Assembly: GCA_028292105.1 (NCBI GenBank)
Contig: JAQGMY010000183.1
Coordinates: forward strand, 1 to 32,530
Length of the DNA: 32,530 nt
Direction: 5' to 3'
Source: Ramlibacter sp.
GTDB lineage: Bacteria > Pseudomonadota > Gammaproteobacteria > Burkholderiales > Burkholderiaceae_C
Part shown: positions 10,162 to 18,795 of the stretch, piece by piece
Position numbering within the stretch: the first letter of the stretch is position 1
Layout: each line of letters opens with the position of its first letter
The notes under the pieces: generated by a model
The model's database searches: none
Told to the model about the DNA's origin: nothing
What the model saw: only the letters and a program-made list of their open reading frames with translations
Made by a program: the position numbers and the translations under genes

Positions 10162-10176
10162 TTACGGAAAAGGTAT
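10162..10176. promoter_or_regulatory. LysR-type box TTAC-N7-GTAT in divergent promoter region
   Basis: The site TTAC GGAAAAG GTAT differs by one base from ATAC-N7-GTAT, the binding sequence of BenM/CatM-type LysR regulators, and fits the general T-N11-A rule. It lies 20 bp upstream of the LysR start and 126 bp upstream of the GH3 start, where an autoregulatory and activating site is expected. The helix-turn-helix of the adjacent LysR resembles that subgroup, which supports the match. Confidence 0.5.
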
Positions 10177-10262
10177 GGAGTGCGACGAATTAGGAAATGG
10201 ACTTGAGCGGGTCACCGCAGAACACTCGCGCTGCTGTCACGACCAGGCCCGTGAAGAGGCAC

Positions 10263-10280
10263 GTACAGCGCGCTTTGTAC
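10263..10280. promoter_or_regulatory. Inverted repeat GTACA-N8-TGTAC before the GH3 gene
   Basis: Perfect 5-bp arms separated by 8 bp, ending 21 bp before the TTG start of the GH3 gene and just ahead of its GGAGA. Its position near the expected promoter or leader suggests an operator, perhaps a second regulator site. The arms are short, so chance is possible. Confidence 0.25.
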
Positions 10281-10301
10281 AACGTTCTGGAGACAAATGC
10301 C

Positions 10302-12515
10302 TTGAAAACTATTCCCTTCCCACTGAATCGCGCAATGCTTTGCATCGCCGTCCTGACCGGCGGCTCGGTCCTTCTTGCCTGCGGCGGCGGCAACAATACC
10401 CCCGTGGACCAGCCCCCGGTGCAAGCCAGGCTCAAGAAGGTCCTCGACGTGGGAGGGCTCAAGTTCAAGGACTCGAACGGCGATGGCCAGCTCACCGCCT
10501 ACGAAGACTGGCGCCTGAGCGCCGAAACGCGCGCGGCGGACCTCGTGGGCCGCATGACGCTCGACGAGAAGGCGGGCATGCTGCTGATCGACACCATGAA
10601 TCCGGCAGCCGGCGGCGCCGTGCCGGCCACCGCGGACAACATGGTGAACACGCAGATGATGAGCCGCTTCATCCTGCGCAGCACCGTGAGCGGCACCCCC
10701 GCGGCCGGCGAAGTCTCGCCGCTGCAAGCCGCCACCTTCACCAACTCCATCCAGCAGATGCGCGAGGCCACGCGCCTCGGGATCCCGGCCGTCTTCAAGT
10801 CGAACGCGCGCAACCACATCGATCCGGATGCGCGGCAGGGCATCAATGAAGGCGCCGGCGCGTTCACCGCCTTCCCGAAGGAAGCCGGTATCGCCTCCGC
10901 CGCTCTGGGCACCAGCGATATTTCCGTGGTGCAGAAGTTCGCCCAGGTGATGGGTGCGGAGTGGAAGGCGATCGGCCTGCGCGGCATGTATGGCTACATG
11001 GCGGACCTGAGCACCGAGCCGCGCTGGTACCGCGTGCACGAGACCTTCACGGAGAACGCGGACCTCAATGCGGACATCATTTCCACGCTGGTGAAGACCC
11101 TGCAGGGCACGAAGATCTCCGAAGGGACGTCGGTCAACCGCGACAGCTCCGTGGCGCTGACCATCAAGCACTTCCCGGGCGGCGGACCGCAGGAGATGGG
11201 GCTCGACCCGCACTACTCGCACGGCAAGAACCAGGTCTACCCCGCCGGTAATTTCGGCTACCACCTGAAGCCTTTCATGGCGGCCATCCAGGCCGGCGTG
11301 TCGGCGGTGATGCCTTACTACGGCGTGCCGATCAACGTCACTTACGAAGGCGTCACCTACGACCAGGTCGGCTTCGCCTTCAACAAGCAGATCGTCACCG
11401 ACCTGCTGCGCGGCAAGCTCGGCTTCCGTGGCTATGTCAATTCCGACACGGGTGTGATCAACGACCGGGCGTGGGGACTGGAAGGCCTGAGCGTGCAGCA
11501 GCGCGTGGCTACAGCGGTCAACGGGGGAACGGAGGTGCTTTCCGGCTTCCAGGACAAGCAGACCATCATCGACCTGGTGAACAACGGCTTGCTCAAGCAG
11601 GAGCGGCTCGATGAAGCTGTCAAGCGCCTGCTCAAGGAGCAGTTCCAGCTCGGACTGTTCGAGAATCCGTACGTCGACGAAACCAAGGCCGCCGGCATCA
11701 TCGGCCAGCCTTCGCACCGTGAGGTGGCCCTGGACATCCAGCGCAAGTCCGTGGTGCTGCTGCAGAACGAAGACAACGGCTCGGGAGCCAAGGCGCTGCC
11801 GCTCAAGGCCGGCGCCAAGGTCTACATCATGGGCGACTTCAGCAAGGCCACCGTCGAGAAGTACGGCTACACCGTCACCGATGGCAACGTGAACGTGAAC
11901 GGGGTGCGCCCGTCGGCGGCAGGCCACGACGTGGCAGTGATCTCGGTCACCGCGCTCGGGCGCCGCAGCGTGACGTCGGCCTTCCGCAGCGACGATCCTG
12001 CCACGGGCATGAACCCGGGCTTCCTCAACCCGAAGACCGGCAAACCGTGGGGCGCGCAGGACCGCTGTGTCGACACGGCCAAGTACGCGGACACCGTCAA
12101 GACCTGTCTTGACAACGGGCTCGTCTTCGGCGGCGTGCTCCCCTGGGAGGCCGACAACCTGTCGTTCACCACCATGGCCGCCTCGCAGTCGTGGGAGATC
12201 AAGCCGTCGCTGGCGCAGATCAAGGCGATCATGGCCGAAGCGGGCGCCAGGAAGACGGTGCTGCACATCTACTTCCGCCAGCCGTTCGTGCTGGACCAGG
12301 ACAGCGGCCTGCGGGACGCCGGTGCCATCGTCGCCGGCTTCAGCGTGAGCGACACCGCGCTGCTGGATGTCCTCAGCGGCAAGGTGAAGCCGCAAGGCAA
12401 GTTGCCTTTTGCGCTCGCCAACAACCTCCAGGCGATCAAGAACAACGATCCGGACGCACCGGGCTATCCCGCTGCGGACACGTTGTTCCCGTACGCCCAC
12501 GGCCTGACGTACTGA
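10302..12515 (+). CDS. Glycoside hydrolase family 3 lipoprotein
   Basis: A 737-residue exo-acting beta-glycosidase of family GH3, probably anchored to a membrane as a lipoprotein. TTG at 10302 is chosen because GGAGA lies eight bases upstream and it begins a lipoprotein signal (LKTIPFPLNR, hydrophobic core, lipobox LLAC with Cys27); the frame is open to an ATG at 10197, and ATG 10335 is a weaker option. After the lipobox comes an EF-hand-like loop DSNGDGQLTAYEDW, a calcium-type motif seen in some GH3 enzymes. The GH3 N-domain shows LTIKHFPGGG and GYVNSDTGV; the Asp of SDT is the likely nucleophile, in place of the common SDW context. The C-domain ends with FPYAHGLTY, as in intact GH3 proteins. 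It heads the uronate genes, so a substrate containing or linked to uronic acid is inferred, not shown. Confidence 0.88.
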   Translation: MKTIPFPLNRAMLCIAVLTGGSVLLACGGGNNTPVDQPPVQARLKKVLDVGGLKFKDSNGDGQLTAYEDWRLSAETRAADLVGRMTLDEKAGMLLIDTMNPAAGGAVPATADNMVNTQMMSRFILRSTVSGTPAAGEVSPLQAATFTNSIQQMREATRLGIPAVFKSNARNHIDPDARQGINEGAGAFTAFPKEAGIASAALGTSDISVVQKFAQVMGAEWKAIGLRGMYGYMADLSTEPRWYRVHETFTENADLNADIISTLVKTLQGTKISEGTSVNRDSSVALTIKHFPGGGPQEMGLDPHYSHGKNQVYPAGNFGYHLKPFMAAIQAGVSAVMPYYGVPINVTYEGVTYDQVGFAFNKQIVTDLLRGKLGFRGYVNSDTGVINDRAWGLEGLSVQQRVATAVNGGTEVLSGFQDKQTIIDLVNNGLLKQERLDEAVKRLLKEQFQLGLFENPYVDETKAAGIIGQPSHREVALDIQRKSVVLLQNEDNGSGAKALPLKAGAKVYIMGDFSKATVEKYGYTVTDGNVNVNGVRPSAAGHDVAVISVTALGRRSVTSAFRSDDPATGMNPGFLNPKTGKPWGAQDRCVDTAKYADTVKTCLDNGLVFGGVLPWEADNLSFTTMAASQSWEIKPSLAQIKAIMAEAGARKTVLHIYFRQPFVLDQDSGLRDAGAIVAGFSVSDTALLDVLSGKVKPQGKLPFALANNLQAIKNNDPDAPGYPAADTLFPYAHGLTY

Positions 12516-12529
12516 CGCACCGGCGTTCA

Positions 12530-12552
12530 CGGCGGCAGGCTGGTTGCCGCCG
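12530..12552 (+). other. Hairpin between GH3 and udh, no T-run
   Basis: CGGCGGCA (12530-12537) and TGCCGCCG (12545-12552) form an 8-bp GC-rich stem with a 7-base loop, 15 bp after the GH3 stop. No T-run follows, so it is not a classic terminator. It could attenuate or stabilise the transcript between the GH3 gene and udh, which are 112 bp apart. Confidence 0.35.
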
Positions 12553-12627
12553 CCGTGAGAGCCGCACCTTTACCCGCTCCCCCGGTTGCCGGGAGGGCTG
12601 TCGCACCCTTTCTCCTTCACCAGATCC

Positions 12628-13446
12628 ATGACATCCACCCTGAATCGGCAGCTGACGAATCGGCTCCTCCTGACCGGCGCCGCGGGTGCACTGGGAACCG
12701 TGCTGCGCCAGCGACTGAAGCCGCATGCATCCATCCTGCGGCTCTCCGACATTGCCCCACTGGCCGCTGCGCAGGATGGCGAGGAGGTCGTTCCCTGCGA
12801 CCTCGCCGACAAGGCCGCGGTGGACCGACTGGTCGAGGACTGCAGCGCGATCGTCCACATGGGCGGCATCTCCGTCGAACGCCCGTTCGAGGAAATACTC
12901 GAGGCGAACATCCGCGGCGCCTTCCACATCTACGAAGGCGCCAGACGCCATGGCGTGCGCCGGGTCGTCTTCGCCAGCTCCAACCACGTCGTCGGCTTTC
13001 ACGAGCAAAGCGCCGTTCTCGATGCCGATGCAGCGCGCCGGCCGGACGGGTACTACGGCCTGTCGAAGTCCTTCGGCGAGGACCTGTCCCGCTTCTACTT
13101 CGACCGCTACGGCATCGAAACGGCATGCCTGCGCATCGGCTCCGCCTACCCGCAACCGAAGGACCGCCGGATGCTGTCGACATGGCTGAGTTACGACGAC
13201 CTGGTGGAGCTGGTGCGCTGCGCCCTCTTCGCGCCGCAGCTGGGACACACGATCGTCTATGGGGTCTCCGCCAATCCCAAGGTGTGGTGGGACAACGGCA
13301 AGGCATCGCATCTCGGCTTCCAACCGAAGGACAGCTCCGCTCCATACAACGACAGCATCCCCGCCCCCGCGTCGGCGCCCGATGAGCGCGCCGCCCGCTT
13401 CCAGGGTGGCACCTTCGTGACCAACGGTCCTTTCGAAACCCTTTGA
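12628..13446 (+). CDS. udh: Uronate dehydrogenase
   Basis: NAD-dependent oxidation of D-galacturonate or D-glucuronate to the aldarolactone, the first step of the oxidative uronate pathway, in the cytoplasm. The 272-residue protein is an extended short-chain dehydrogenase with nucleotide motif TGAAGALG (16-23), Asp41 at the end of the second strand, SSNHVVGFH (117-125) typical of uronate dehydrogenases, and the catalytic Tyr143-x3-Lys147 in YYGLSKSFGED. LRIGSAYP follows as in the family. ATG 12628 is chosen; an upstream TTG at 12586 adds an unsupported 14 residues. The dctP gene follows after 18 bp, and the link of udh with a TRAP transporter is a known arrangement for uronate use. The enzymes that process the lactone further are not in the window. 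Confidence 0.88.
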   Translation: MTSTLNRQLTNRLLLTGAAGALGTVLRQRLKPHASILRLSDIAPLAAAQDGEEVVPCDLADKAAVDRLVEDCSAIVHMGGISVERPFEEILEANIRGAFHIYEGARRHGVRRVVFASSNHVVGFHEQSAVLDADAARRPDGYYGLSKSFGEDLSRFYFDRYGIETACLRIGSAYPQPKDRRMLSTWLSYDDLVELVRCALFAPQLGHTIVYGVSANPKVWWDNGKASHLGFQPKDSSAPYNDSIPAPASAPDERAARFQGGTFVTNGPFETL

Positions 13447-13464
13447 TCCCTGCTGGAGACGATC

Positions 13465-14427
13465 ATGAACCTCAAGAAGCTTGTGACAGTTGCCGCCGCC
13501 TGCTGTGCGCTTGGCGCCCACGCGACCGAATTCCGCGCGGCGGACAACCAGCCGGACGGCTACCCGACGGTCGAAGCCGTGAAGTTCATGGGCGAGCGGC
13601 TCAAGGCGCTCACCAACGGCAGGCACTCCATCCGGCTCTACAACAACGCCGCGCTCGGTTCCGAAAAGGACACGATCGAACAGACCAAGATCGGCGCCCT
13701 GGCCATGACGCGCGTGAACATCGCGCCGATGAACAACATCTGTCCGGAAACGCAGGTGCCCACGATGCCCTTCCTGTTCCACAGCAAGGAGCACATGCGG
13801 CGGGTCCTGGACGGGCCGGTCGGCGAGGAGATCCTGGCCTCCTGCGCGGTCCAGGGCTTCATCGGTCTTGCGTACTACGACAGCGGCGCGCGAAACCTCT
13901 ACACCACCAGGAAGGCCGTTCGATCGCTCGCTGACGCCAAGGGCCTGAAGATCCGGGTGCAGCAATCCGACCTGTGGGTCTCGCTGCTCGAAGCGATGGG
14001 GGCCAACGCGACGCCCATGCCCTACGGCGAGGTCTACACCGCCCTGAGAACCGGCCTGGTCGACGGCGCCGAGAACAACTACCCTTCCTACGAAAGCTCG
14101 CGGCACTTCGAGGTTGCGCGCTACTACTCCATCACCGAGCACTCCATGGCGCCCGAGATGCTGCTGTTCTCCAAACGCGTGTGGGACACGCTGACGCCCG
14201 ACGACCAGAAGGCGGTGCGGCAGGCCGCCAAGGAGTCGGTGCCCTACATGCGCAAGCTCTGGGACGAGCGGGAAGAAAAATCCCTGGCGGTCGTCAAGGC
14301 GGCGGGTGCCCAGATCGTCACCGTCGACAAGGCCTCGTTCCAGAACGCGATGGGGCCGGTGTACGAGAAGTTCATCACCGACGCCAAGCTCAAGGCGCTG
14401 GTCAAGCGCGTGCAGGACACCAAGTGA
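13465..14427 (+). CDS. TRAP transporter substrate-binding protein (DctP family), probably uronate-specific
   Basis: A 320-residue periplasmic solute-binding protein. The Sec signal peptide is [20 protein letters not shown], with cleavage likely after residue 20, and GGAG lies six bases before the ATG. DctP features include Arg164 in [10 protein letters not shown], where the family uses a conserved Arg to bind the substrate carboxylate, followed by [20 protein letters not shown]. It sits directly between udh and the TRAP membrane genes, so D-glucuronate or D-galacturonate is the inferred ligand. Its stop overlaps the dctQ start by one base. Confidence 0.9.
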   Translation: MNLKKLVTVAAACCALGAHATEFRAADNQPDGYPTVEAVKFMGERLKALTNGRHSIRLYNNAALGSEKDTIEQTKIGALAMTRVNIAPMNNICPETQVPTMPFLFHSKEHMRRVLDGPVGEEILASCAVQGFIGLAYYDSGARNLYTTRKAVRSLADAKGLKIRVQQSDLWVSLLEAMGANATPMPYGEVYTALRTGLVDGAENNYPSYESSRHFEVARYYSITEHSMAPEMLLFSKRVWDTLTPDDQKAVRQAAKESVPYMRKLWDEREEKSLAVVKAAGAQIVTVDKASFQNAMGPVYEKFITDAKLKALVKRVQDTK

Positions 14428-15002
14428 TGCCGCAGGAGGTGATGCCGCTGGGCGCAGTGGCAAGCGCCCAGGCCGCGGGAACGGAAGGCGTGCCGCCGGC
14501 GCTGCCGGCCGGCTGGTACACGCGAATGTGCCGCGCCATCGCCCGCGCCTGCATGTTCCTCGGCATCGCAGGCCTGCTCGCCCTGCTGGCGGCCGTGACC
14601 TGGCAGGTCTTCGGCCGCTACGTCCTCAACAGCACGCCCACCTGGGCGGAAAGCCTGGCATTGCTGCTGGTGCTGTACGTGACGATGCTGGGCATGGCCG
14701 TCGGCGTCCGCGACGCCGGCCACATCGGGCTGGAGTCCTTCCTGGTGCTGGCACCGGATGGCCTGCGGCTGAAGATGGAATACCTCATCCACTCGCTGAT
14801 CCTGGTCTTCGGCGCGGTGATCGCCTGGAACGGCGCCCTGCTCGCCGTGTCCGTGTGGAACTACCGGCTGCCGACGCTGTGGGTTTCCGAGGGCTGGAAG
14901 TACGTGCCCTCCTCCCTGGCCGGAGGACTCATCGTCCTGTTCTCCATCGAGCATCTCCTCGCCCTCGCCCAGGGCCGGGAAGTCGAGCCGAGCTGGCAAT
15001 GA
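14427..15002 (+). CDS. TRAP transporter small membrane subunit (DctQ family)
   Basis: A 191-residue protein with four membrane helices (about residues 40-60, 73-92, 113-135 and 155-175) and the DctQ pattern WQVFGRYVLNSTPTWAESLA. The ATG at 14427 overlaps the dctP stop (TGATG). An alternative ATG at 14442 has GGAGG only two bases before it, too close to serve. The hydrophilic N-terminal 30 residues are longer than usual. The protein partners with DctM in the sodium-driven uptake of the substrate delivered by DctP. Confidence 0.9.
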   Translation: MPQEVMPLGAVASAQAAGTEGVPPALPAGWYTRMCRAIARACMFLGIAGLLALLAAVTWQVFGRYVLNSTPTWAESLALLLVLYVTMLGMAVGVRDAGHIGLESFLVLAPDGLRLKMEYLIHSLILVFGAVIAWNGALLAVSVWNYRLPTLWVSEGWKYVPSSLAGGLIVLFSIEHLLALAQGREVEPSWQ

Positions 15003-16291
15003 CCACCCCCTTGCTGATTCTTTCCTGCAGCTTCTTTGCGCTGCTGATGCTGGGCGTGCCCGTGGCTTTCTCGATCGGCCTCGCCGCGCTCGGCACGCTG
15101 TTCTACGAGGGCTTGCCGCTGGCGGTCGGCCTGCAGCAGATGACGTCGGGCATGGGCGCGTTCTCGTTCCTGGCCATTCCCTTCTTCATCTTCGCCGGCG
15201 AGCTGATGCTGTACGGCGGGGTCGCCGACCGCATCGTCGACTTCGCCAAGAGCCTCATGGGGCACGTCCGCGGCGGCCTGGGCATGTCGAACGTGCTGGC
15301 CTGCACGTTGTTCGGCGGCGTTTCCGGCTCGCCCGTGGCGGACGTGTCGGCGATGGGCGCCGTGATGATCCCGATGATGAAGAAGGAGGGCTATCACGCG
15401 GACTATGCGGTCAACGTGACCACCCATGCCGCACTGGTCGGGGCCCTGATGCCGACCAGCCACAACCTGATCATCTACACGCTCGCGGCAGGCGGCAAGG
15501 TGTCCATCGCGGCGCTGATCCTGGCGGGCATCCTTCCCGCTGCGATCCTCACCATCTGCAACCTGGTGGCGGCCTACCTGGTGGCGGTGAAGCGCGGCTA
15601 CCCCGCCGGCACCTTCCCCGGCTGGGCGATCGTGGCGCGTTGCTTCGCCGCGGCCCTGCCTGGCCTGTTCATCGTGGTGTTGATCCTGGTCGGCATCCTG
15701 AGCGGCGTGTTCACGGCCACCGAGTCCGCCGCCATCGCGGTGTTGTACGCGCTGGCCCTGACCATCTTCCTGTATCGGACCCTGAACCGGGCCAACTTCA
15801 TCAAGGCCGCTTCGAAGGCGGTCAAGACAACGGGCGTGATCCTGCTGCTGATCGGGATCTCCAGCACCTTCGGCTACCTGATCAGCCTGTACGGGGTGGC
15901 GGAGCTCACGGGAAAGATGCTGTCGGCGATGACGACACAGCCCTGGCTGATCTTCCTGATGGTGAACGTGATCCTGTTCGTGCTGGGCACCTTCCTCGAC
16001 ATGGCGGCAACCATCCTCCTGTGCACGCCGATCTTCCTGCCGATCTGCCAGCAATACGGGATGAGCTCGGTGCAGTTCGGCATGCTGATGTTGATCAACT
16101 GCGCCCTCGGCTTGAACACCCCGCCGGTGGGAACAACGCAGTTCGTCGGGTGCGCGATCGGCGGAGTGTCGGTAGGACACGTGATGCGCACGATCTGGCC
16201 GTTCTACGGTGCGCTCGTCGCCGCCCTGCTGCTGGTCACCTTCGTCCCGGCCTTTTCGCTGTGGCTTCCCAACCTCGTGCTGGGAAAGTGA
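14999..16291 (+). CDS. TRAP transporter large membrane subunit (DctM family)
   Basis: A 430-residue permease with 11-12 membrane helices that forms the translocation path of the TRAP transporter. Family motifs are clear: SFLAIPFFIFAGELM near residue 55, LFGGVSGSPVADVSAMGAVM near 105, and GLNTPPVGTTQFV near the C-terminus. The ATG overlaps the dctQ stop by 4 bp (ATGA). Together with DctP and DctQ the transporter is complete. Confidence 0.93.
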   Translation: MTTPLLILSCSFFALLMLGVPVAFSIGLAALGTLFYEGLPLAVGLQQMTSGMGAFSFLAIPFFIFAGELMLYGGVADRIVDFAKSLMGHVRGGLGMSNVLACTLFGGVSGSPVADVSAMGAVMIPMMKKEGYHADYAVNVTTHAALVGALMPTSHNLIIYTLAAGGKVSIAALILAGILPAAILTICNLVAAYLVAVKRGYPAGTFPGWAIVARCFAAALPGLFIVVLILVGILSGVFTATESAAIAVLYALALTIFLYRTLNRANFIKAASKAVKTTGVILLLIGISSTFGYLISLYGVAELTGKMLSAMTTQPWLIFLMVNVILFVLGTFLDMAATILLCTPIFLPICQQYGMSSVQFGMLMLINCALGLNTPPVGTTQFVGCAIGGVSVGHVMRTIWPFYGALVAALLLVTFVPAFSLWLPNLVLGK

Positions 16292-16427
16292 AGGAGGTGG
16301 CCCCCTGACCGCACGCTAACCGTCGCCTTCCTTCCTACCCTCTCTCCGGCCGGTGGAGGGGGCCCGGCGCAGCCTTACCCGCTGCTGCGCGCTCACCGGC
16401 AACAAGAAACTTGAGGAGATCTCCCAG

Positions 16428-17501
16428 ATGAAAACGAGAATCGCATTCGCATCACTGGCACTCATCGGCGCCAGCAGCGCATGGGCCCAGTCCAGCGTCA
16501 CCCTGTACGGCATCGTCGACATGAACCTGGGCCACTTCAGTGCCGGTTCGCGCTCGGCCGCGGGCAGCGTCACGGCGCTGATCGACGGCACCACCAACGG
16601 GCTGAACGGGTCGCGGTGGGGTATCCGGACCAACGAAGACCTCGGCGGCGGGCTGAAGGCGGGCGTGGTGATGGAGGCGGGCGTGAACGCCGACAGCGGC
16701 GCGACGGCGCAAGGCGGCCTCGGCTTCGGGCGGCAGATTTTCCTCTGGCTTTCCTCGACCACTGCCGGCGAGCTGAGGCTCGGTCGCCAGTACGCCGCCC
16801 ACGATGTGATCATGGGCTACAACAACCCGTTCGGCAACGCGCTGGTGCTCAACCCCGGCATCGGGATCACGAACACGGGTCGGGCGCTGCCGCAGTTCAT
16901 CGACGCGCCGCGCATCAACAACGTGATCCGCTACGCCACGCCGACCTTCGGCGGATTCACCGGGGCGTTGCTGTTCGCCCCGGGCGAGGCCACGGCCGAC
17001 AGCTATCACTCGGTGATGCTGCAGTACGCGGGCGGCAACCTGGCTGCCGGCGCATCGCACGAGTGGAACCACGATCGCGTCAGCAGCGCGACCACCAACA
17101 AGGTGACCACCCTGGGCGCGAACTACGACTTCAAGGTGGTGAAGCTCTGGGGCGGCTACCAACGGGGCAAGTCGCTCACCACGTCGGCGGGCAACGTGGG
17201 CGCGCTGTCGAACCTGCTGGTGACCGGCCCGGTGGCCTTCGCCGCCAGGGACCTCGATGTCTACACGGTTGCGATTTCGGCCCCGGTCGGCAACTTCCTG
17301 GTCGGCGCGAACTACACGCAAACCGAATACCAGGCCGCAAGCGGGCAGAAGCTGGCGCTGGGGAAAGCGGCACTCGGTGCCACTTACAAACTGTCCAGCC
17401 GCACGTATCTCTATACCGGTATCTCCCGCGCGACCAACGACCTGAAGGACTACATTTCCCAGAAGCAGGTCGTCCAGCTCGGCGTGCGCCACGCTTTCTG
17501 A
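16428..17501 (+). CDS. Outer-membrane porin (Burkholderiales gram-negative porin family)
   Basis: A 357-residue trimeric-type beta-barrel porin. Signal peptide MKTRIAFASLALIGASSAWA precedes a mature start QSSVTLYGIVDMNLGHF, standard for these porins. The barrel motifs SRWGIRTNEDLGGGLKAG and FGRQIFLWLSS follow, and the protein ends in VVQLGVRHAF with the terminal Phe needed for outer-membrane insertion. GAGGAG lies nine bases before the ATG. It is the last gene before two strong terminators and follows dctM by 136 bp, so it probably supplies outer-membrane entry for the substrate of the TRAP system. Selectivity cannot be told from sequence. Confidence 0.92.
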   Translation: MKTRIAFASLALIGASSAWAQSSVTLYGIVDMNLGHFSAGSRSAAGSVTALIDGTTNGLNGSRWGIRTNEDLGGGLKAGVVMEAGVNADSGATAQGGLGFGRQIFLWLSSTTAGELRLGRQYAAHDVIMGYNNPFGNALVLNPGIGITNTGRALPQFIDAPRINNVIRYATPTFGGFTGALLFAPGEATADSYHSVMLQYAGGNLAAGASHEWNHDRVSSATTNKVTTLGANYDFKVVKLWGGYQRGKSLTTSAGNVGALSNLLVTGPVAFAARDLDVYTVAISAPVGNFLVGANYTQTEYQAASGQKLALGKAALGATYKLSSRTYLYTGISRATNDLKDYISQKQVVQLGVRHAF

Positions 17502-17520
17502 CCCTGTCTCCGGCAGCTCC

Positions 17521-17540
17521 GGCAAGGGGGTTGCCTTTTT
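17521..17540 (+). terminator. Intrinsic terminator 1 after porin
   Basis: GGCAA-GGGGG-TTGCC followed at once by TTTTT, 20 bp after the porin stop. The stem is short, but the T-run follows directly. It is the first of two tandem terminators. Confidence 0.6.
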
Positions 17541-17572
17541 GCCCCTGGCGCCCGCCAGGGGCAGTTCTTTTT
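17541..17572 (+). terminator. Intrinsic terminator 2 after porin
   Basis: A near-perfect stem GCCCCTGGCG / CGCCAGGGGC (17541-17562) followed by AGTTCTTTTT. It directly follows terminator 1 and marks a firm end of the GH3-udh-TRAP-porin transcription block. Confidence 0.85.
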
Positions 17573-17808
17573 GTACGGGGCCATCGGCCGGTCGAACTGG
17601 AGAGCAAACGCAGGCCATCCGAAGGCTGAACGCAAAGCATTGAACAGCTCTCCGAACTTCAGGCAGCACATCCCCTCGTGCATTCCTACGATGCGGCGTG
17701 CTGGCGACCTTGCCGGAGCCGGTGGGCTCCGGTACGTGGCTCGCCTCGTTGCCACCAGCGCTTGAGCCGCGTCCGGCATCGCCTCCCCATTGCTCGCCTG
17801 GAGCCCCC
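17573..17808 (+). promoter_or_regulatory. Leader/promoter region of Bug gene, with strong hairpin
   Basis: No gene is visible between the terminators and the Bug-type gene. The region contains a perfect inverted repeat CCGGAGCC-GGTG-GGCTCCGG (17713-17732), 76 bp before the ATG, without a following T-run. It may be a leader structure or operator. No convincing -35/-10 pair could be picked. Confidence 0.4.
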
Positions 17809-18795
17809 ATGATCGACCTCTTTCGCCGCCCAGCGGCCCTGGCACTGGCCGTCTTTTGCCTGCTGCCGCTGGCAAGCCCTGCCCAGACTGCCTGGCCTGC
17901 GAAACCGGTGCGCATCGTCGTGCCGCTCGGCGCCGGCGGGGCGCCTGACGTCCTGAGCCGGCAGCTGGCCCAGATCCTGTCGGAGAAGAACGGCCAGTCG
18001 TTCGTGGTGGACAACCGGCCCGGTGCCAACACCATCATCGGCACCGACGTCTGCGCGAAGGCGCCGCCCGACGGCAGCACCTTGTGCCTGGTCACCGGCA
18101 GCTCGCTGTCGATCAACCCCTTCGTCTACCGCAAGCTGCCTTACGACGTGACCCGCGACTTCGAGGCGGTGGCGCCACTCGCGGTGCCCGACATGGTGCT
18201 GCTGGCCGCGCCTTCGCTGCCGGTCGCGACCTTCCAGGAACTGGTGGCCTACGCCAGGGCGAATCCGGCCAAGGTCGCCTATGCCTCTTTCGGCAACGGC
18301 TCCGACACGCACCTGACCATGGAATGGATCAAGCGGCATACCGGCACCTCGCTGCTGCACGTCCCGTTCAACGGCTTCGGACCCATCATGCAGGCCTTCA
18401 ACACGGGAGACGTGCAGCTGGCCTATGTGTCTGTCGGCAATCCAGGCATCGTGCAGCAGGTGAAGTCGGGCAAGATGCGCGCGCTGGCCGTGCTGGCGCC
18501 CACCCGCAGCGCGCAGCTGCCGGACGTGCCGACCTTTGCTGAAGTCGGCCTGGGCCAGCTGAAAGGCTTCACCTGGTTCGGCTACGTGGCGCCCGCCGGC
18601 GTGCCGCGGGACGTCGTGCGCAAGTTGAACACGCAGATCGCCGCGGCCTTGCAGACACCGGCGATGCGCGAGCAGCTCGCGACGATGGCGATGCGCACCC
18701 ACGAGCAGTCCGCGGAGGAATTCCGCGCCTTCCTGCAGCGCGACCTCGACGTGTGGAAGACGATGACCCGGGAAAGCGGCGTTACGCTGGACTGA
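17809..18795 (+). CDS. Bug/TctC-family periplasmic substrate-binding protein
   Basis: A 328-residue tripartite-tricarboxylate-type binding protein. ATG 17809 is preceded by CTGGAG and opens a signal peptide ([20 protein letters not shown], cleavage near SPAQT). Family motifs: [35 protein letters not shown], then [11 protein letters not shown] and [12 protein letters not shown]. Bug proteins bind small carboxylates or other polar compounds; they are greatly expanded in Burkholderiales and are often not linked to permease genes, as here, where no TctA or TctB is near. Its 3' end overlaps that of the convergent chemoreceptor gene by 14 bp. The ligand is unknown. Confidence 0.9.
   Translation: MIDLFRRPAALALAVFCLLPLASPAQTAWPAKPVRIVVPLGAGGAPDVLSRQLAQILSEKNGQSFVVDNRPGANTIIGTDVCAKAPPDGSTLCLVTGSSLSINPFVYRKLPYDVTRDFEAVAPLAVPDMVLLAAPSLPVATFQELVAYARANPAKVAYASFGNGSDTHLTMEWIKRHTGTSLLHVPFNGFGPIMQAFNTGDVQLAYVSVGNPGIVQQVKSGKMRALAVLAPTRSAQLPDVPTFAEVGLGQLKGFTWFGYVAPAGVPRDVVRKLNTQIAAALQTPAMREQLATMAMRTHEQSAEEFRAFLQRDLDVWKTMTRESGVTLD

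Noticed and set aside
10212-12530. A 772-codon open frame antisense to the GH3 gene
   Set aside because: No family pattern and low-complexity composition; the GH3 frame has signal peptide and family motifs.
16299-16364. Inverted repeat GGCCCCCT ... AGGGGGCC between dctM and porin
   Set aside because: The arms are 50 bp apart in GC-rich DNA without a T-run, so a terminator or operator cannot be supported.
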